NCBI GenBank assembly: GCA_002842985.1
Contig: PHEQ01000006.1
Span: 1 to 64,000, forward strand
Reading direction: 5' to 3'
DNA from: Alphaproteobacteria bacterium HGW-Alphaproteobacteria-1
GTDB lineage: Bacteria; Pseudomonadota; Alphaproteobacteria; Rhodobacterales; Rhodobacteraceae
DNA length: 64,000 nt
Positions 17,094 to 27,276 of this stretch are shown in pieces (within the stretch, counting starts at the first letter, position 1; each line of letters opens with the position of its first letter). A program made the position numbers and the translations under genes. The notes under the pieces are model-generated. The model had not been told where the DNA came from, searched no databases, and worked only from the letters and a program-made list of their open reading frames with translations.

Positions 17094-17981
17094 TCAGCTC
17101 TTGGTGTCCTCGGCGGCAGGCACCGCCTCGTCTTCGTCGTCATCCTCGAACCAAAGGCCCTGCGCGCGCAATTCCTTTTCGCGCTTCTTCTCGACGCGGG
17201 CCACCAACTGAATCGAAATCTCATAGAGGCCATAGACCACCACGAAAAGAATGATCTGCGTGATCACATCGGGCGGCGTGACCAGAGCGGCCAGCACGAG
17301 GATGCCCACGACCGCGAACTTGCGCACCGCCTTGAGGCCGGCCGCGCTCACGAGCCCCGCCTTGCCCATGAGCGTCAGCAGAACGGGAAGCTGAAAGCAA
17401 AGGCCAAAAGCCACGATGAACTTGATCGTGAGGTTGAGGTATTCCTGCGCGGACCCCTGGAACACCACCGAAAGCGGTGCTGCGGCCTGCGGGTCGCCCG
17501 TCGGGACAGCCTCGCCATCGCCGCCGAACTGCTGGAAGCCGAGGAAGAAGTCATAGGCCAGCGGTGTCACGACATAAAAGGCAAACGCCGCGCCGAGAAA
17601 GAACATGAACGGCGATGCGACGAGAAAGGGCAGGAACGCGCCCTTTTCGGACTTGTAGAGCCCCGGCGCCACGAAGCGCCACATCTGGTTGGCGATGTAG
17701 GGAAAGGCCAGGATGAAGCCACCCAGAAGCGAGACCTTGATGGCAACAAAGAACCCCTCTTGCGGGGAGATGAAGATCAGCGTGCAATCCTGTCCGCGCT
17801 CGGCCAGAACCTGACAGAGCGGTGCGGTGAGAAAGTTGAATATGGGCGTGGCGACGGTGAAACAGATCACCATGCCGATGATGAAGGCCACGACAGAATG
17901 AATGAGCCGGTTGCGCAACTCGGCCAGATGCTCGATCAGCGGAGCGCTGGATTCGTCTATCTCGTCCTCGGGCGCGCTCAT
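17094..17981 (-). CDS. tatC: Twin-arginine translocase subunit TatC
   Basis: 295 residues, six transmembrane helices. It has the conserved N-terminal [13 protein letters not shown] motif that contacts the twin-arginine signal, the periplasmic loop with [15 protein letters not shown], and [17 protein letters not shown]. The length is above the E. coli protein because of an acidic periplasmic insertion (about residues 160-180) and an acidic C-terminal tail. Start ATG overlaps the tatB stop by 4 nt. Works with TatA and TatB to export folded proteins; likely local substrates are the molybdenum hydroxylase, PhoX and DctP. Confidence 0.97.
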   Translation of the reverse strand: MSAPEDEIDESSAPLIEHLAELRNRLIHSVVAFIIGMVICFTVATPIFNFLTAPLCQVLAERGQDCTLIFISPQEGFFVAIKVSLLGGFILAFPYIANQMWRFVAPGLYKSEKGAFLPFLVASPFMFFLGAAFAFYVVTPLAYDFFLGFQQFGGDGEAVPTGDPQAAAPLSVVFQGSAQEYLNLTIKFIVAFGLCFQLPVLLTLMGKAGLVSAAGLKAVRKFAVVGILVLAALVTPPDVITQIILFVVVYGLYEISIQLVARVEKKREKELRAQGLWFEDDDEDEAVPAAEDTKS

Positions 17982-18403
17982 GCCTTGTCCTCGGTGCCCT
18001 TGTCGGCGCTTGCCGGGGCGGCGGCTGACTCGGCGGCGCGGCGCTCGGCGGCCAGTTCGGCGGCCTTCTCGCGGGTCGCCTCGGCCCGCGCCTGAACCTC
18101 GGGATCAAGCGGCGGGCGCGCCGTCTTTTCAAGGTCGCGGGTTACGTCCTCGGTGGTCTTCTTGAGTTCGTTCATCGCCGTCTTCATCGGGTTCGACGCG
18201 GCCTTGAACGATTTCTGGATGTCGCTCACGCCGGACTGGTCGGCGGCGTCATTCATCGCGCGGCTGAATTCGCGCGCCATGCCCCTGGCCTTGCCGACAA
18301 ACCGGCCGACGGCCTGGAACATGCCGGGCAGGTCCTTGGGCCCGACGACGATCAGCGCCACGATCCCGATGACCAGAAGCTCGGTCCAGCCAAGGTCGAA
18401 CAT
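17978..18403 (-). CDS. tatB: Sec-independent translocase subunit TatB
   Basis: 141 residues beginning [28 protein letters not shown], the TatB transmembrane anchor with its Glu in the membrane segment and the VGPKDLP hinge. An amphipathic helix ([16 protein letters not shown]) and a long charged, Ala-rich tail follow. It forms the substrate receptor with TatC. Its stop overlaps the tatC start by 4 nt, and tatA ends 7 nt upstream. Confidence 0.95.
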   Translation of the reverse strand: MFDLGWTELLVIGIVALIVVGPKDLPGMFQAVGRFVGKARGMAREFSRAMNDAADQSGVSDIQKSFKAASNPMKTAMNELKKTTEDVTRDLEKTARPPLDPEVQARAEATREKAAELAAERRAAESAAAPASADKGTEDKA

Positions 18404-18410
18404 TCAGGGC

Positions 18411-18632
18411 TCAGACCTTGTCTTTTTCTTGCGCGGGTGTCACGTCGCGCGCCTCTTGGGCGGTTTCGCTGGTATCCTCAAGCTCCTTGTTGCCCTCGGC
18501 GATGCCCTTCTTGAACGAGGTGATCCCCTTGCCGACCTCGCCCATCAGGGCAGAGATCTTGCCGCGCCCGAAAAGGACCAGCACCACCACGGCGATCAGC
18601 AGAATGCCGGGAAGGCCGATATTGTTGAGCAT
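18411..18632 (-). CDS. tatA: Twin-arginine translocase pore subunit TatA
   Basis: 73 residues: a short membrane helix ([20 protein letters not shown]), the FGRGK hinge, and the amphipathic helix [19 protein letters not shown], all typical of TatA/E. It multimerises to form the translocation path. First gene of the minus-strand tatABC-DUF815 operon, whose promoter should lie in 18633-18749 between tatA and prfB. Confidence 0.95.
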   Translation of the reverse strand: MLNNIGLPGILLIAVVVLVLFGRGKISALMGEVGKGITSFKKGIAEGNKELEDTSETAQEARDVTPAQEKDKV

Positions 18633-18749
18633 CTCTTCTCTCCCTTGCTCGGGGCCGTGCCGCCCCGGAACCTTGATTGCCTTTATCTAGACATTCGTCG
18701 CGCCCGATGAAAGGACCAATCAACCCCGCGTGCGCAAATCGCGCGGGCG

Positions 18750-19877
18750 CTACTCGTCCGATTGCGCCTCGGCGCGGCTCTTGCCCGAGACGTTCTGCGC
18801 CAGCGTGGCGGCCATGAACGGATCGAGATCGCCGTCGAGCACACCCTTGGTATCGGAGGTCTCGTGCCCGGTGCGCAGATCCTTGACCATCTGGTAGGGT
18901 TGCAACACGTAAGACCGGATCTGGTTGCCCCAGCCCGCATCGCCCTTGGCGTCATGGGCCTCGTTGATGGCGGCGTTGCGGCGGTCAAGCTCCATCTGGT
19001 AGAGCCGCGATTTCAACGCCTTCATGGCGATGTCGCGGTTCTGGTGCTGGGATTTCTGGCTGGATGTGGTGACGACGCCGGTGGGGATGTGGGTGATGCG
19101 CACCGCCGAGTCGGTGGTGTTGACGTGCTGCCCGCCCGCGCCCGAAGACCGGTAGGTATCAATGCGGATATCCGAGGGGTTGATCTCGATCTCGATATTG
19201 TCGTCGACCACCGGATAGACCCAGACCGACGAAAACGAGGTGTGCCTTTTGGCCGCCGAATCAAAGGGCGAAATCCGCACGAGCCGGTGAACGCCCGATT
19301 CGGACTTGAGCCAGCCATAGGCGTTATGGCCGGAAATCTTGTAGGCGGCGGACTTGATCCCGGTTTCCTCGCCCGGTGATTCCGATTGCAACTCGACCGT
19401 GTAGCCGCGTTTCTCGGCCCAGCGGACATACATCCGCGCCAACATCGACGCCCAGTCACAACTCTCGGTGCCGCCGGCACCTGCGTTGATCTCGAGGAAG
19501 GTGTCGTTGGCATCGGCCTCGCCATCCAGAAGCGCCTCAAGCTCCTTGGCGGCGGCCACCTTGGCCAGCGATTTGAGCGCCGCCTCGGCCTCGGTCACGA
19601 CCTCGGCGTCCCCCTCCATCTCGCCCAATTCGATCAGGCCGAGATGGTCGTCAAGCTCCTGCTTGATCCGATCATGCGTGTCGAGCGCATCGACCAGCGC
19701 CTGACGCTCGCGCATCAGCGTTTGGGCGCGCTCGGGGTCGTCCCAGAGCGTTGGGTCCTCCACCCGCGCGTTGAATTCCTCGAGCCGGTGGCGCGCGGTC
19801 TCCCATCCCAGCCGCTGGCGCAAAAGGTCCAGCGATTTTTCGATCTCGGAAACGAGGGTCTGGGTTTCGGCGCGCAT
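18750..19877 (-). CDS. prfB: Peptide chain release factor 2
   Basis: 375 residues. The anticodon-mimic SPF motif at about residues 203-205 ([10 protein letters not shown]) reads UGA/UAA, and the GGQ motif at about 248-250 ([10 protein letters not shown]) triggers peptidyl-tRNA hydrolysis. The gene is a single open frame from [16 protein letters not shown], so there is no programmed +1 frameshift of the E. coli type, as is usual in many alphaproteobacteria. It lies 68 nt downstream of the pbp1A gene on the same strand; the order amiC-pbp1A-prfB is conserved in this class. Confidence 0.97.
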   Translation of the reverse strand: MRAETQTLVSEIEKSLDLLRQRLGWETARHRLEEFNARVEDPTLWDDPERAQTLMRERQALVDALDTHDRIKQELDDHLGLIELGEMEGDAEVVTEAEAALKSLAKVAAAKELEALLDGEADANDTFLEINAGAGGTESCDWASMLARMYVRWAEKRGYTVELQSESPGEETGIKSAAYKISGHNAYGWLKSESGVHRLVRISPFDSAAKRHTSFSSVWVYPVVDDNIEIEINPSDIRIDTYRSSGAGGQHVNTTDSAVRITHIPTGVVTTSSQKSQHQNRDIAMKALKSRLYQMELDRRNAAINEAHDAKGDAGWGNQIRSYVLQPYQMVKDLRTGHETSDTKGVLDGDLDPFMAATLAQNVSGKSRAEAQSDE

Positions 19878-19945
19878 GGTCTGTCTTGTCCTCGACTACT
19901 CAGATGCGCCTGATACCGCAGCGGCGGGACGTGGACAAGGGAAGG

Positions 19946-22361
19946 CTAGTAGAGTCCGCCCGAACTCATCGAGCCGAAACTCGCCCTGCCGCCCACCGTC
20001 GCCTTCTGGCCGGTCGAGGTGGTCACCTCGCGCACCTGTTCGCCCTCGCCACGCGCGAAAAGGTCAAGATCGCGGCCCATGGCAAAGCCGCCGTCATAGG
20101 CGACGCCAAAGAACGGCTCTTCGCCGTCACGGAAATACTCGGCCACCACGTAATCGCCGCTGGCGTCATCGGGAAGCCGCGCGCCGGTGAACCGGTCGAT
20201 CTTTATGAAATGCCCGCCCGGCGGGATCTCGAACGGGCCGCCCCCGTATTTCTGAACCGCCTCTTTCATGAACTCCTGAAACACCGGCGCGCAGAGCGAC
20301 GCGCCATAGGCCGACCGGCCAAGGCCGCGCGGCTGGTCATGGCCGATATAGCAGCCCGCCGCTATGTTGCTGGTAAAGCCCACGAACCACACGTCGCGCG
20401 CATCATTGGTGGTGCCGGTCTTGCCCGCCACGGGCACCGGCAGGTTGATGGCCCCTCTGGCCGTGCCGCGCTCCACCACGCCGGTCATCATCGAGGTGAG
20501 CTGATAGGCGGTGATCGCGTTCATCACACGCTCGCGGTCCGAGACGATCCGGGGGCCACGATCACGCGCGATGCCCGGATCGCGGCAATCGACACAATCG
20601 CGCGTGTCCTGCCGGTAGACGGTCCGCCCAAAGCGGTCCTGCACCCGGTCGACAAGACTGGGGCGCACGCGCTCTCCACCATTGGCGAACATCGCATAGG
20701 CCGCCACCATGTTGAACAGCGTGGTTTCCTCGGACCCCAGCGAATTGGCAAGGAACTGCCCCATGTTCTGATAGACGCCAAAGCGTTCGGCATAGCGCGC
20801 GACAAGATCCATCCCCACCTCCTGTGCAAGGCGGATGGTCATCAGGTTGCGCGATTGCTCGATACCGGTGCGCAGCGGCGTGGGCCCGTAGAACTTGTTC
20901 GAGGAATTGCGCGGCCGCCACAGGCCCTGCGGCGTGTTGATCTCGATGGGCGCATCGACCACGATGGTCGCGGGGCTGTAGCCGCTGTCGAGAGCGGCGG
21001 CATAGACGAAGGGCTTGAAGCTCGATCCCGGCTGGCGCATCGCCTGCGTCGCGCGGTTGAACACCGAATGCTGGTAGGAAAACCCGCCCTGCATCGAGAT
21101 CACGCGGCCCGTGTTGACGTCCATCGCCATGAACGCGCCCTGTACCTCGGGCACCTGCCGCAGACTCCAGTTCTCGAACGCCCCGTCCTTCGTGACGGCG
21201 CGCACATGCACCACCTCGCCACGGGCAAAGGTGGCGCGGAAGTCGCCCGGCAGCCAGCGGATATCGCTGCGCGGGACCTCCTGCACACCGTCGATCCCCT
21301 CGATGCCGATGCGCATCACCTGATCGCCGGTTTCAAGCACAACGGCGGGAAACCACAGCCCGTCAAGTTCGATATCGCGCGGCACACGCAGGCTTGCCAG
21401 CGCCGCCTGCCAGTCGGCCTCGGTCCCCAGCACCTCTTCGGGCAGGCGCTCACCGGTGCCGCGCCAGCGGCCCTGCCCACGATCATAGGCCTCGAGCTGA
21501 CGGCGCAGGGCGCGGGCGGCATGAACCTGCATTTCGGGGTCGATGGTGGCGCGCACGGACAGACCGCCGGTAAAAAACTCGCCCTCGCCGTAGATCTCGC
21601 TCAACTGCCGCCGGATCTCGTCGGTGAAATAGTCGCGGGGGGGCAATTCGGCGCTGAACGGCGTGAAATCACCGTTCTGAACCGAGCGCAGCGGCATCTC
21701 GCGCTCGGCACGATACTCGGCCTCGGTCAGATAGCCGTTTTCCCACATCTCGCGCAGCACGAAATTGCGCCGGTCGAGCAGGCGCTCTGTTGAAATAGGT
21801 CTGCGCGGCGGCGGTCACACCATAGCTGTTCTGCCCGAGGAAAATCTCGTTGAGATAGAGCTCGAGGATCTGCTCCTTGCTGAGCGTCTCCTCGATCCTT
21901 GTAGCCAGGATGATCTCCTTGATCTTGCGTTCCATCTGCCGGTCGCCAGACAGCAGGAAATTCTTCATCACCTGCTGCGTGATGGTCGAGGCCCCGCGCA
22001 CATTCTGACCGCGTGATTTCACCGCGTCATAGATCGCCGAGGCGATGCCCATGGCGTCATAGCCGTGATGGGTATAGAAATTCTTGTCCTCGGCGCTGAT
22101 GAAGGCCTGTTTCACCAGATCGGGAATATCCTCGGCGGGGGTGAACAGCCGCCGCTCGCGGGCGAATTCGTCGATGATGCGGCCCTCGACGGAATAGATC
22201 CGGCTGATCGTGGGCGGGGTGTAATTGGCAAGGCTCTCATGGCTCGGCAGATCCTTGCCATAGATGTGCAGCACCGCGCCGATCGACAGTCCGACGATGA
22301 CCACGACAAGGGTGATCAGGCTGAAAACGGTGCCCAGAAGGCTCAATACAGGGCGCAGCAC
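19946..22361 (-). pseudogene. mrcA: Class A penicillin-binding protein 1A, disrupted by a deletion and frameshift
   Basis: Bifunctional peptidoglycan glycosyltransferase/transpeptidase, here split into two frames. The 5' part (GTG at 22361, GAGGAG 6 nt upstream) has the membrane anchor and complete GT51 motifs: SAEDKNFYTHHG, GASTITQQ, RKIKEIILA and ELYLNEIFLG. It leaves the true frame just after AAQTYFN and runs to a stop at 21669. The 3' part is in another frame and resumes at LLDRRNFVLREMWENGY. It carries the transpeptidase motifs SSFK, QSRN and KTGTTND and ends at 19946. Only about 16 nt separate the AAC of YFN from the RRN codons where the family has about 35 codons, so roughly 89 nt are missing. 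Either a real lesion, with another class A PBP compensating, or an assembly error. Confidence 0.85.
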
Positions 22362-22452
22362 GGCACTCTCCTCATCGACGCTGCGCCCGATATAGGGGCC
22401 CGTGGCGCAGCCGTCAAAACACAAACGTGATCGCGACAGGCCGGTTTCCGCC

Positions 22453-23679
22453 TCATTGCCGCACCAGCCCGGCGCGCGCGCGATCCTCGCGCGTCCAGGT
22501 CTCCAGCGCCGCGCGCAGCGCCGCCACCAGATCGGCACGCCAGGCGGGATCGCTCAGGTGGCCGCGGTCGCGCGCGTTGGACAGAAACCCGGTCTCGATC
22601 AGCACCGAGGGGATGTCGGGTGCCTTGAGCACAGAAAACCCCGCATGCCGCATGGGCCGCGACAAAAGCGGGATGCCCTCGGCGCGCAGCGTCTCGACAA
22701 GGGTCGCGGCCAGCGCCTCGGCGCGCGGCTGCGTCTCCTGCCGGGCCAGATCCATCAGCACATCCGCCACCACATCGTCGGTGCCACTCAGATCGACACC
22801 GGCAAGAATATCGGCGCGGTCGTGACGCTCGGCGAGTGCCGCGCTCGCCGCGTCAGAGGCGCTGTCGGCCAGCGTATAGACCGACGCGCCGCGCGCCCGC
22901 AGATCCGAGAGCGCATCGGCATGAAGCGACAGGAACACGTCCGCCCCCACCCGATGCGCCAGCGCCACGCGGGCCTCGAGGCTCACGAAGTCGTCGCCCT
23001 CGCGCGTGAGCCAGACCTCGAAGCCGCCCGCGCGCAGCAGCGCCTCGCGCAATTCGCGCGCCAGCACCAGCATCAGGTGCTTTTCCGCAAGCCCGTCCAC
23101 CTCGGCACCCGGATCGATGCCGCCATGACCCGGATCGATCATCACCCGAAGAGCCGCGTCCGGATCGCGCAGGGGGGCCAGCACCGCCTCGGCGGGCGTC
23201 GCCGCCTCCCATCCCGGCCCCTCGGGAACCCCCGCCATGGCCGAGAACCGCGCCACATCCTCGGCCCCCAGACGCACCCGCAACAGCGCCGCGCCGCTCT
23301 GCCCGTCCATCTCGAGCCCGGCTCCCTCGAACACATGCGGCCCAGCCAGATCGACCACCATGCGCGACCAGCCGGGCCGGATCTGGCCCATGCGCAAGCC
23401 CTGCACCCGGTCCGTGGCGATGGCGAGCGCCCCTTCGGCCCCCTGCCAGTCCACCTCGCGGAAATCGAGCACCAACCGCTCGGGGGCCTCCAGCGTCAGC
23501 ACCCGCCACGGCACGCCCTGCGTGAGCGACAGGCGCACCTCCACGCCGCGCCCGTGATCGTATATCCCGCTCGCCGCAAGATCGAGCCGCGCCAGCGCGC
23601 TGAACTCCTGCGCCGCCACCAATGGCGCACTGCACAGCCAGAGCGCCGCCACCAGCCATTTCAGAAAGGAACTGCCCAT
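22453..23679 (-). CDS. amiC: N-acetylmuramoyl-L-alanine amidase
   Basis: 408 residues. Signal peptide MGSSFLKWLVAALWLCSAPLVAAQ, then an N-terminal AMIN domain (about 30-140; LVLDFREVDW, VDLAGP) and a C-terminal Amidase_3 zinc domain. The catalytic motifs are MIDPGHGGIDPGAE, the second His in FLSLHADAL and the Glu in VLIETGFLSN. It cleaves the amide bond between MurNAc and the stem peptide in the periplasm during cell separation. Start ATG at 23679; longer in-frame sequence upstream is intergenic. Directly upstream of the broken pbp1A on the same strand. The gap to yebC contains the recurrent GAGTATTTT motif. Confidence 0.93.
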   Translation of the reverse strand: MGSSFLKWLVAALWLCSAPLVAAQEFSALARLDLAASGIYDHGRGVEVRLSLTQGVPWRVLTLEAPERLVLDFREVDWQGAEGALAIATDRVQGLRMGQIRPGWSRMVVDLAGPHVFEGAGLEMDGQSGAALLRVRLGAEDVARFSAMAGVPEGPGWEAATPAEAVLAPLRDPDAALRVMIDPGHGGIDPGAEVDGLAEKHLMLVLARELREALLRAGGFEVWLTREGDDFVSLEARVALAHRVGADVFLSLHADALSDLRARGASVYTLADSASDAASAALAERHDRADILAGVDLSGTDDVVADVLMDLARQETQPRAEALAATLVETLRAEGIPLLSRPMRHAGFSVLKAPDIPSVLIETGFLSNARDRGHLSDPAWRADLVAALRAALETWTREDRARAGLVRQ

Positions 23680-23745
23680 ATGCCGGTCTCCGGTCTCGTT
23701 GCCCCGAGCATAGCCCGACGCGCGGTCCGAAAACAGACCCGGCGC

Positions 23746-23766
23746 TTCATCGTTCCCAAAATACTC
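23746..23766 (-). repeat. Recurrent intergenic motif, copy 2
   Basis: On the minus strand this reads GAGTATTTTGGGAAC followed by GATGAA, matching 18 of 21 bases of the copy at 8575-8595. It lies between the yebC stop and the amiC start. The similar string TTCAAATGG...AAAATACTC at 61741-61763 may be a degenerate third copy. Confidence 0.45.
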
Positions 23767-23785
23767 GAAATCCCGCGACTGCGGC

Positions 23786-24412
23786 TCAGAGCTGCGCCAT
23801 GATCTCGTCGCTGGCCTCGAAATTGGTGGTGACGCGCTGCACGTCGTCGTCATCCTCCAGCGCCTCGATGAGCTTCATCAGCTTCTGCATCCCCTCGAGG
23901 TCCATCTCGGTGGTGGTCACCGGCTTCCACACCAGCTTGGTCGAGTCCGACTCGCCCAATGCCGCCTCAAGCGCCGTTGCCACCTCCCCCAGATCGGTAT
24001 CGGCGCACCAGATCACATGGCCACCCACGCTGCCGGTCTCGCCCAGATTGCCGCCGTTCTTGGAAAAGGTCGAGCGCACGTTCGATGCGGTTCGGTTGCG
24101 GTTGTCGGTCATCGCCTCGACGATCACCGCCACGCCGTTCGGGCCGTAGCCCTCATAGCGGATTTCCTCGTAATCCTCCGCATCGCCGCCCTGCGCCTTC
24201 TTGATGGCGCGCTCGATATTGTCCTTGGGCATGGATTGCGCCTTGGCCTCCTTGATCGCAAGGCGCAGGCGCGGGTTCTTGTCCGGATCGGGGTCGCCCA
24301 TCTTGGCCGCGACGGTGATCTCCTTGGAGAACTTCGAGAAAAGCTTGGCGCGAACGGCGTCCTGCCGCCCCTTGCGATGCTGGATATTCGCCCATTTGGA
24401 ATGGCCGGCCAT
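23786..24412 (-). CDS. yebC: YebC/TACO1-family protein with an internal in-frame deletion
   Basis: Starts with the invariant [19 protein letters not shown] and ends [23 protein letters not shown], so both ends are intact. YebC/TACO1 proteins assist translation of proline-rich stretches or act as DNA-binding regulators. The length is 208 residues against the usual 246. The sequence jumps from NLGETGSV straight to [15 protein letters not shown], leaving out the segment (family: FMFDRVG ... DVESDE) that forms much of domain 2. About 38 codons are missing in frame at 24020-24028. The protein as written would lack part of its fold; genuine deletion and assembly collapse are both possible, and a similar loss exists in pbp1A 2.2 kb away. 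Confidence 0.88.
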   Translation of the reverse strand: MAGHSKWANIQHRKGRQDAVRAKLFSKFSKEITVAAKMGDPDPDKNPRLRLAIKEAKAQSMPKDNIERAIKKAQGGDAEDYEEIRYEGYGPNGVAVIVEAMTDNRNRTASNVRSTFSKNGGNLGETGSVGGHVIWCADTDLGEVATALEAALGESDSTKLVWKPVTTTEMDLEGMQKLMKLIEALEDDDDVQRVTTNFEASDEIMAQL

Positions 24413-24493
24413 AATGTCCTCTTGTGGGATGCTTTCGATTTCCGGGCCTTTTAGCCGCTTGCTGCGCGCGGGGCAACGGCTCAGGTCGCAACC

Positions 24494-25312
24494 TCAGTCG
24501 CCGGGGCCTGCCTGCACCAGACGCCCGCCCTGCCGCACCATCTCGATGCGGGCGGCGCGGCCCGTCGCATCGTCGGTCTCGACATAGACGCCCGAGAGTG
24601 TGACCGACCCCATGGCAGGCGTGAACCGTTCCTTGCCCATGCCGGTCACGAAACGGCGCATCGGCTCGGTGCGGTCCATGCCGATCACCGAGTTGTAATC
24701 CCCGCACATGCCCGCGTCGCCCTGAAACGCGGTGCCACCGGGCAGGATCTGTGCATCCGCCGTGGGAATATGGGTATGGGTGCCGACCACGAGGCTGGCA
24801 CGCCCGTCGCAGAAATGCCCCATGGCCATCTTTTCACTTGTCGCCTCGCAATGCACATCGACCACCGCCGCCTGCACCGCGCCGCCAAGCGGGTGCGTGC
24901 GCAGGACCGCATCCACCGCCGAGAACGGATCGTCATAGGCGCGGCGCATGAAGACATTGCCCAGCACCTGCGCCACCAGCACCCGCCGACCGCGCCCGTC
25001 GGTAAAGACGCGATGCCCGCGCCCCGGTGCCACCTTGGCAAAGTTGAGCGGGCGGATGATGCGCGGCTCGCGCTCGGCCTCTTGCAGCATGTCCTTCTGG
25101 TCGAAGGCGTGATCGCCCAGCGTCACCACATCGGCCCCCGCCGCGAACAGACCCTTGGCATGCGCCGCCGTCAGGCCCATGCCGCCCGAGGCGTTTTCGC
25201 CATTGACCACCACGAAATCAAGCTTCCACGCCGCGCGCAGTTTCGGCAGCCGTTCAGCCACCGCCGCGCGCCCCGCACGCCCCATCACATCTCCGAGAAA
25301 AAGCAGTTTCAT
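24494..25312 (-). CDS. TIGR00282-family metallophosphoesterase (YmdB-like)
   Basis: 272 residues, full length for the family. Metal-binding motifs in order are FLGDVMGRAGR (N-terminus), VNGENASGG, LGDHAFDQ, DVHCEATSEK and GTHTHIPTAD. Bacillus YmdB hydrolyses 2',3'-cyclic nucleotides and affects RNA turnover and sporulation decisions; the role in proteobacteria is unclear. Cytoplasmic. Lies between yebC and ribD on the minus strand with short gaps (81 and 44 nt). Near-canonical in every motif. Confidence 0.9.
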   Translation of the reverse strand: MKLLFLGDVMGRAGRAAVAERLPKLRAAWKLDFVVVNGENASGGMGLTAAHAKGLFAAGADVVTLGDHAFDQKDMLQEAEREPRIIRPLNFAKVAPGRGHRVFTDGRGRRVLVAQVLGNVFMRRAYDDPFSAVDAVLRTHPLGGAVQAAVVDVHCEATSEKMAMGHFCDGRASLVVGTHTHIPTADAQILPGGTAFQGDAGMCGDYNSVIGMDRTEPMRRFVTGMGKERFTPAMGSVTLSGVYVETDDATGRAARIEMVRQGGRLVQAGPGD

Positions 25313-25356
25313 GGCGTCTTGTTAGGTGGCGCGCGCGCCAAGGGCAAGCGCGAAGC

Positions 25357-26451
25357 TCAGGCGCGCGCCCAGCGGTGCAGCACGTCGCCACCGATGGCGC
25401 GCGTCTCGATCAACTCAAAGCGCGCCGCCTCGTCAAGACGGGCAAGACCCAGCGCGCCGATGCCGGGCAGCCCCTCCGCCCCGATCGCCAGCCCGGCAGT
25501 AAAGCCCACCATTTCGTCCACGAGCCCCGCCGTCAGAAGCGAGGCGGCCAGCGCCCCGCCGCCTTCGCAGAGCACGCGCGTCAGCCCCATCGTGCCCAGC
25601 GCCCGAAGCAGCGCGCCCGCGTCGACCTGCCCCGCCACCACGTCGCAGGTGAGAAGCCGCGCGCCAGTGCCTCGCCACGCCTCTGCCAGCGCGTCGTCCA
25701 CCTCGGCCCCGTGACAGAGCCAGAGCGGCACCTCGCGCGCGCTGCGGGCAAGCTGCGACATAAGCGGAATATCAAGCCGGCGCGAGACCACCACGCGCAC
25801 CGGCTGGCGCGCCACCCCCATGCCGCGCGCGGTCAGCATCGGATCGTCGGCGCGCGCCGTGCCCGCCCCCACCATCACCGCGTCGTGGCGCGCGCGCATC
25901 GCATGGACCGCGCGCCGCGCCTGCGGCCCGGTGATCCACTGGCTGTGGCCCGAGGCGGTGGCAATGCGCCCGTCAAAGCTTGTCGCCAGTTTCAGCGTGA
26001 CGAAGGGGCGGCCCACCTCGTTGCGGATGAGAAAGCCCGCATGGTCGCGTGCGGCCTCATCGGCCAGAATACCCGTGGTCACAGCGACACCCGCCGCGCG
26101 CAGCATGGCAAAGCCACGCCCCGAAACGCGCGGATCGGTATCGTCGAAGGGCGCCACAACACGCGCCACCCCTGCGGCGATCAGCGCCTCGGCACAGGGC
26201 GGCGTTTGCCCGTGATGGGCGCACGGCTCGAGCGTGACATAAACGGTGGCACCGTGCGCGCGCCCATCTGCCTGCGCCAGCGCTATGGTCTCGGCATGAG
26301 GACGCCCGCCCGGCGCGGTGCTGCCGCGCCCGACAATCCGGCCCCCCTGCACGATCACGCAGCCCACCGCCGGGTTGGGCGCGCATTGCCCCATCCCGCG
26401 CCGCCCCAGCGACAGGGCAAGCGCCATGAAACGGCGATCGGCCCCGGTCAC
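25357..26451 (-). CDS. ribD: Bifunctional riboflavin biosynthesis deaminase/reductase
   Basis: 364 residues with two domains. The N-terminal cytidine-deaminase-like domain has zinc ligands His52 (PHAET, catalytic Glu54), Cys77 and Cys86 (LEPCAHHGQTPPC). The C-terminal RibD_C reductase domain starts about residue 145 (RPFVTLKLATSFDGRIA) and has LCEGGGALAASLL near the end. It carries out the second and third steps from GTP to the pyrimidine precursor of riboflavin. Starts 4 nt after nrdR, the conserved nrdR-ribD order. No FMN riboswitch is visible upstream. Confidence 0.96.
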   Translation of the reverse strand: MTGADRRFMALALSLGRRGMGQCAPNPAVGCVIVQGGRIVGRGSTAPGGRPHAETIALAQADGRAHGATVYVTLEPCAHHGQTPPCAEALIAAGVARVVAPFDDTDPRVSGRGFAMLRAAGVAVTTGILADEAARDHAGFLIRNEVGRPFVTLKLATSFDGRIATASGHSQWITGPQARRAVHAMRARHDAVMVGAGTARADDPMLTARGMGVARQPVRVVVSRRLDIPLMSQLARSAREVPLWLCHGAEVDDALAEAWRGTGARLLTCDVVAGQVDAGALLRALGTMGLTRVLCEGGGALAASLLTAGLVDEMVGFTAGLAIGAEGLPGIGALGLARLDEAARFELIETRAIGGDVLHRWARA

Positions 26452-26455
26452 GTGC

Positions 26456-26929
26456 TCAGTCTTGCGTCGCCGCGCCCTCTTCGGGGCGCAACTCGCTCAC
26501 GAAGCGGTCGAAATCGTCGGCTTCCTGGAAATTCTTGTAGACGCTGGCAAAGCGGACATAGGCCACCGTGTCGATCCGCGCGAGCGTCTCCATCACGATC
26601 TCGCCGATCACCTTGGAAGGAATGTCCGTATCGCCCATGCTTTCGAGCCTGCGCACGATGCCGGAAATCATCTGTTCGATACGTTCGGGATCTATGGGGC
26701 GCTTCTGAAGCGCGATGCGCACCGACCGCTCCAGCTTGTCGCGGTCGAACTCCTCGCGCCGCCCGTTCGATTTCACCACCACCAGATCGCGCAATTGAAC
26801 GCGCTCATAGGTGGTAAAGCGTCCGCCACAGGCGGGGCAGAAGCGCCGCCGCCGGATCGAGACATGCTCTTCTGCCGGTCGGGAATCCTTGACCTGCGTG
26901 TCGATATTTCCGCAAAACGGGCAGCGCAT
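26456..26929 (-). CDS. nrdR: Transcriptional repressor NrdR
   Basis: 157 residues. N-terminal zinc ribbon Cys3-X2-Cys6 and Cys31-X2-Cys34 ([22 protein letters not shown]), followed by the ATP-cone domain ([24 protein letters not shown] cut by short turns). It represses ribonucleotide reductase genes in response to ATP/dATP. No nrd genes are in the window. First gene of the nrdR-ribD unit; the 347-nt region upstream is non-coding. Confidence 0.96.
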   Translation of the reverse strand: MRCPFCGNIDTQVKDSRPAEEHVSIRRRRFCPACGGRFTTYERVQLRDLVVVKSNGRREEFDRDKLERSVRIALQKRPIDPERIEQMISGIVRRLESMGDTDIPSKVIGEIVMETLARIDTVAYVRFASVYKNFQEADDFDRFVSELRPEEGAATQD

Positions 26930-27276
26930 GTGCCGTCCCCCTCTTTCGTCTCTGCCTCTTGGACCATGGGTCTGACGCCCGGTTCCCCACAGTCACTATA
27001 GGACGGCCCCAAGGTTTTGGGTAGAGGGGATTTCGCGCCCCCAGATGAAGCGGCAAACCGCGTCGAAACCGGCAGTGACGCCTTGAAAACCGTGCACGAT
27101 GGCGCGGCCTGCGCCCCAGGCGTCCGGCTGAAAGGTGCCACCGGGATACCCGGGCCTGCACATGTCCAGGCGGCGGTCGGGTGCGGCGGTCCCTTTCCCC
27201 GTCTCTCGCCTTGCGGCCCCGCGCGGAATTGCCTAGATAGCGCGCAACACTCCGGTAAAGCAGAGGCCCTGCCCCC
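26930..27276. other. Intergenic region between divergent nrdR and secG
   Basis: 347 nt with no convincing gene. A plus-strand open frame (27017-27295) runs into the secG start, but it has no ribosome-binding site and a composition unlike its neighbours. It must hold the promoters of nrdR (minus) and secG (plus). I see no NrdR-box pair, strong hairpin or riboswitch. Confidence 0.5.

Noticed and set aside
18750..19877. Programmed frameshift in prfB
   Set aside because: The gene is one continuous frame from the start codon; no in-frame UGA near codon 26.
26930..27276. Possible FMN riboswitch for ribD
   Set aside because: ribD follows nrdR by 4 nt, and the region upstream of nrdR shows none of the conserved FMN aptamer elements.
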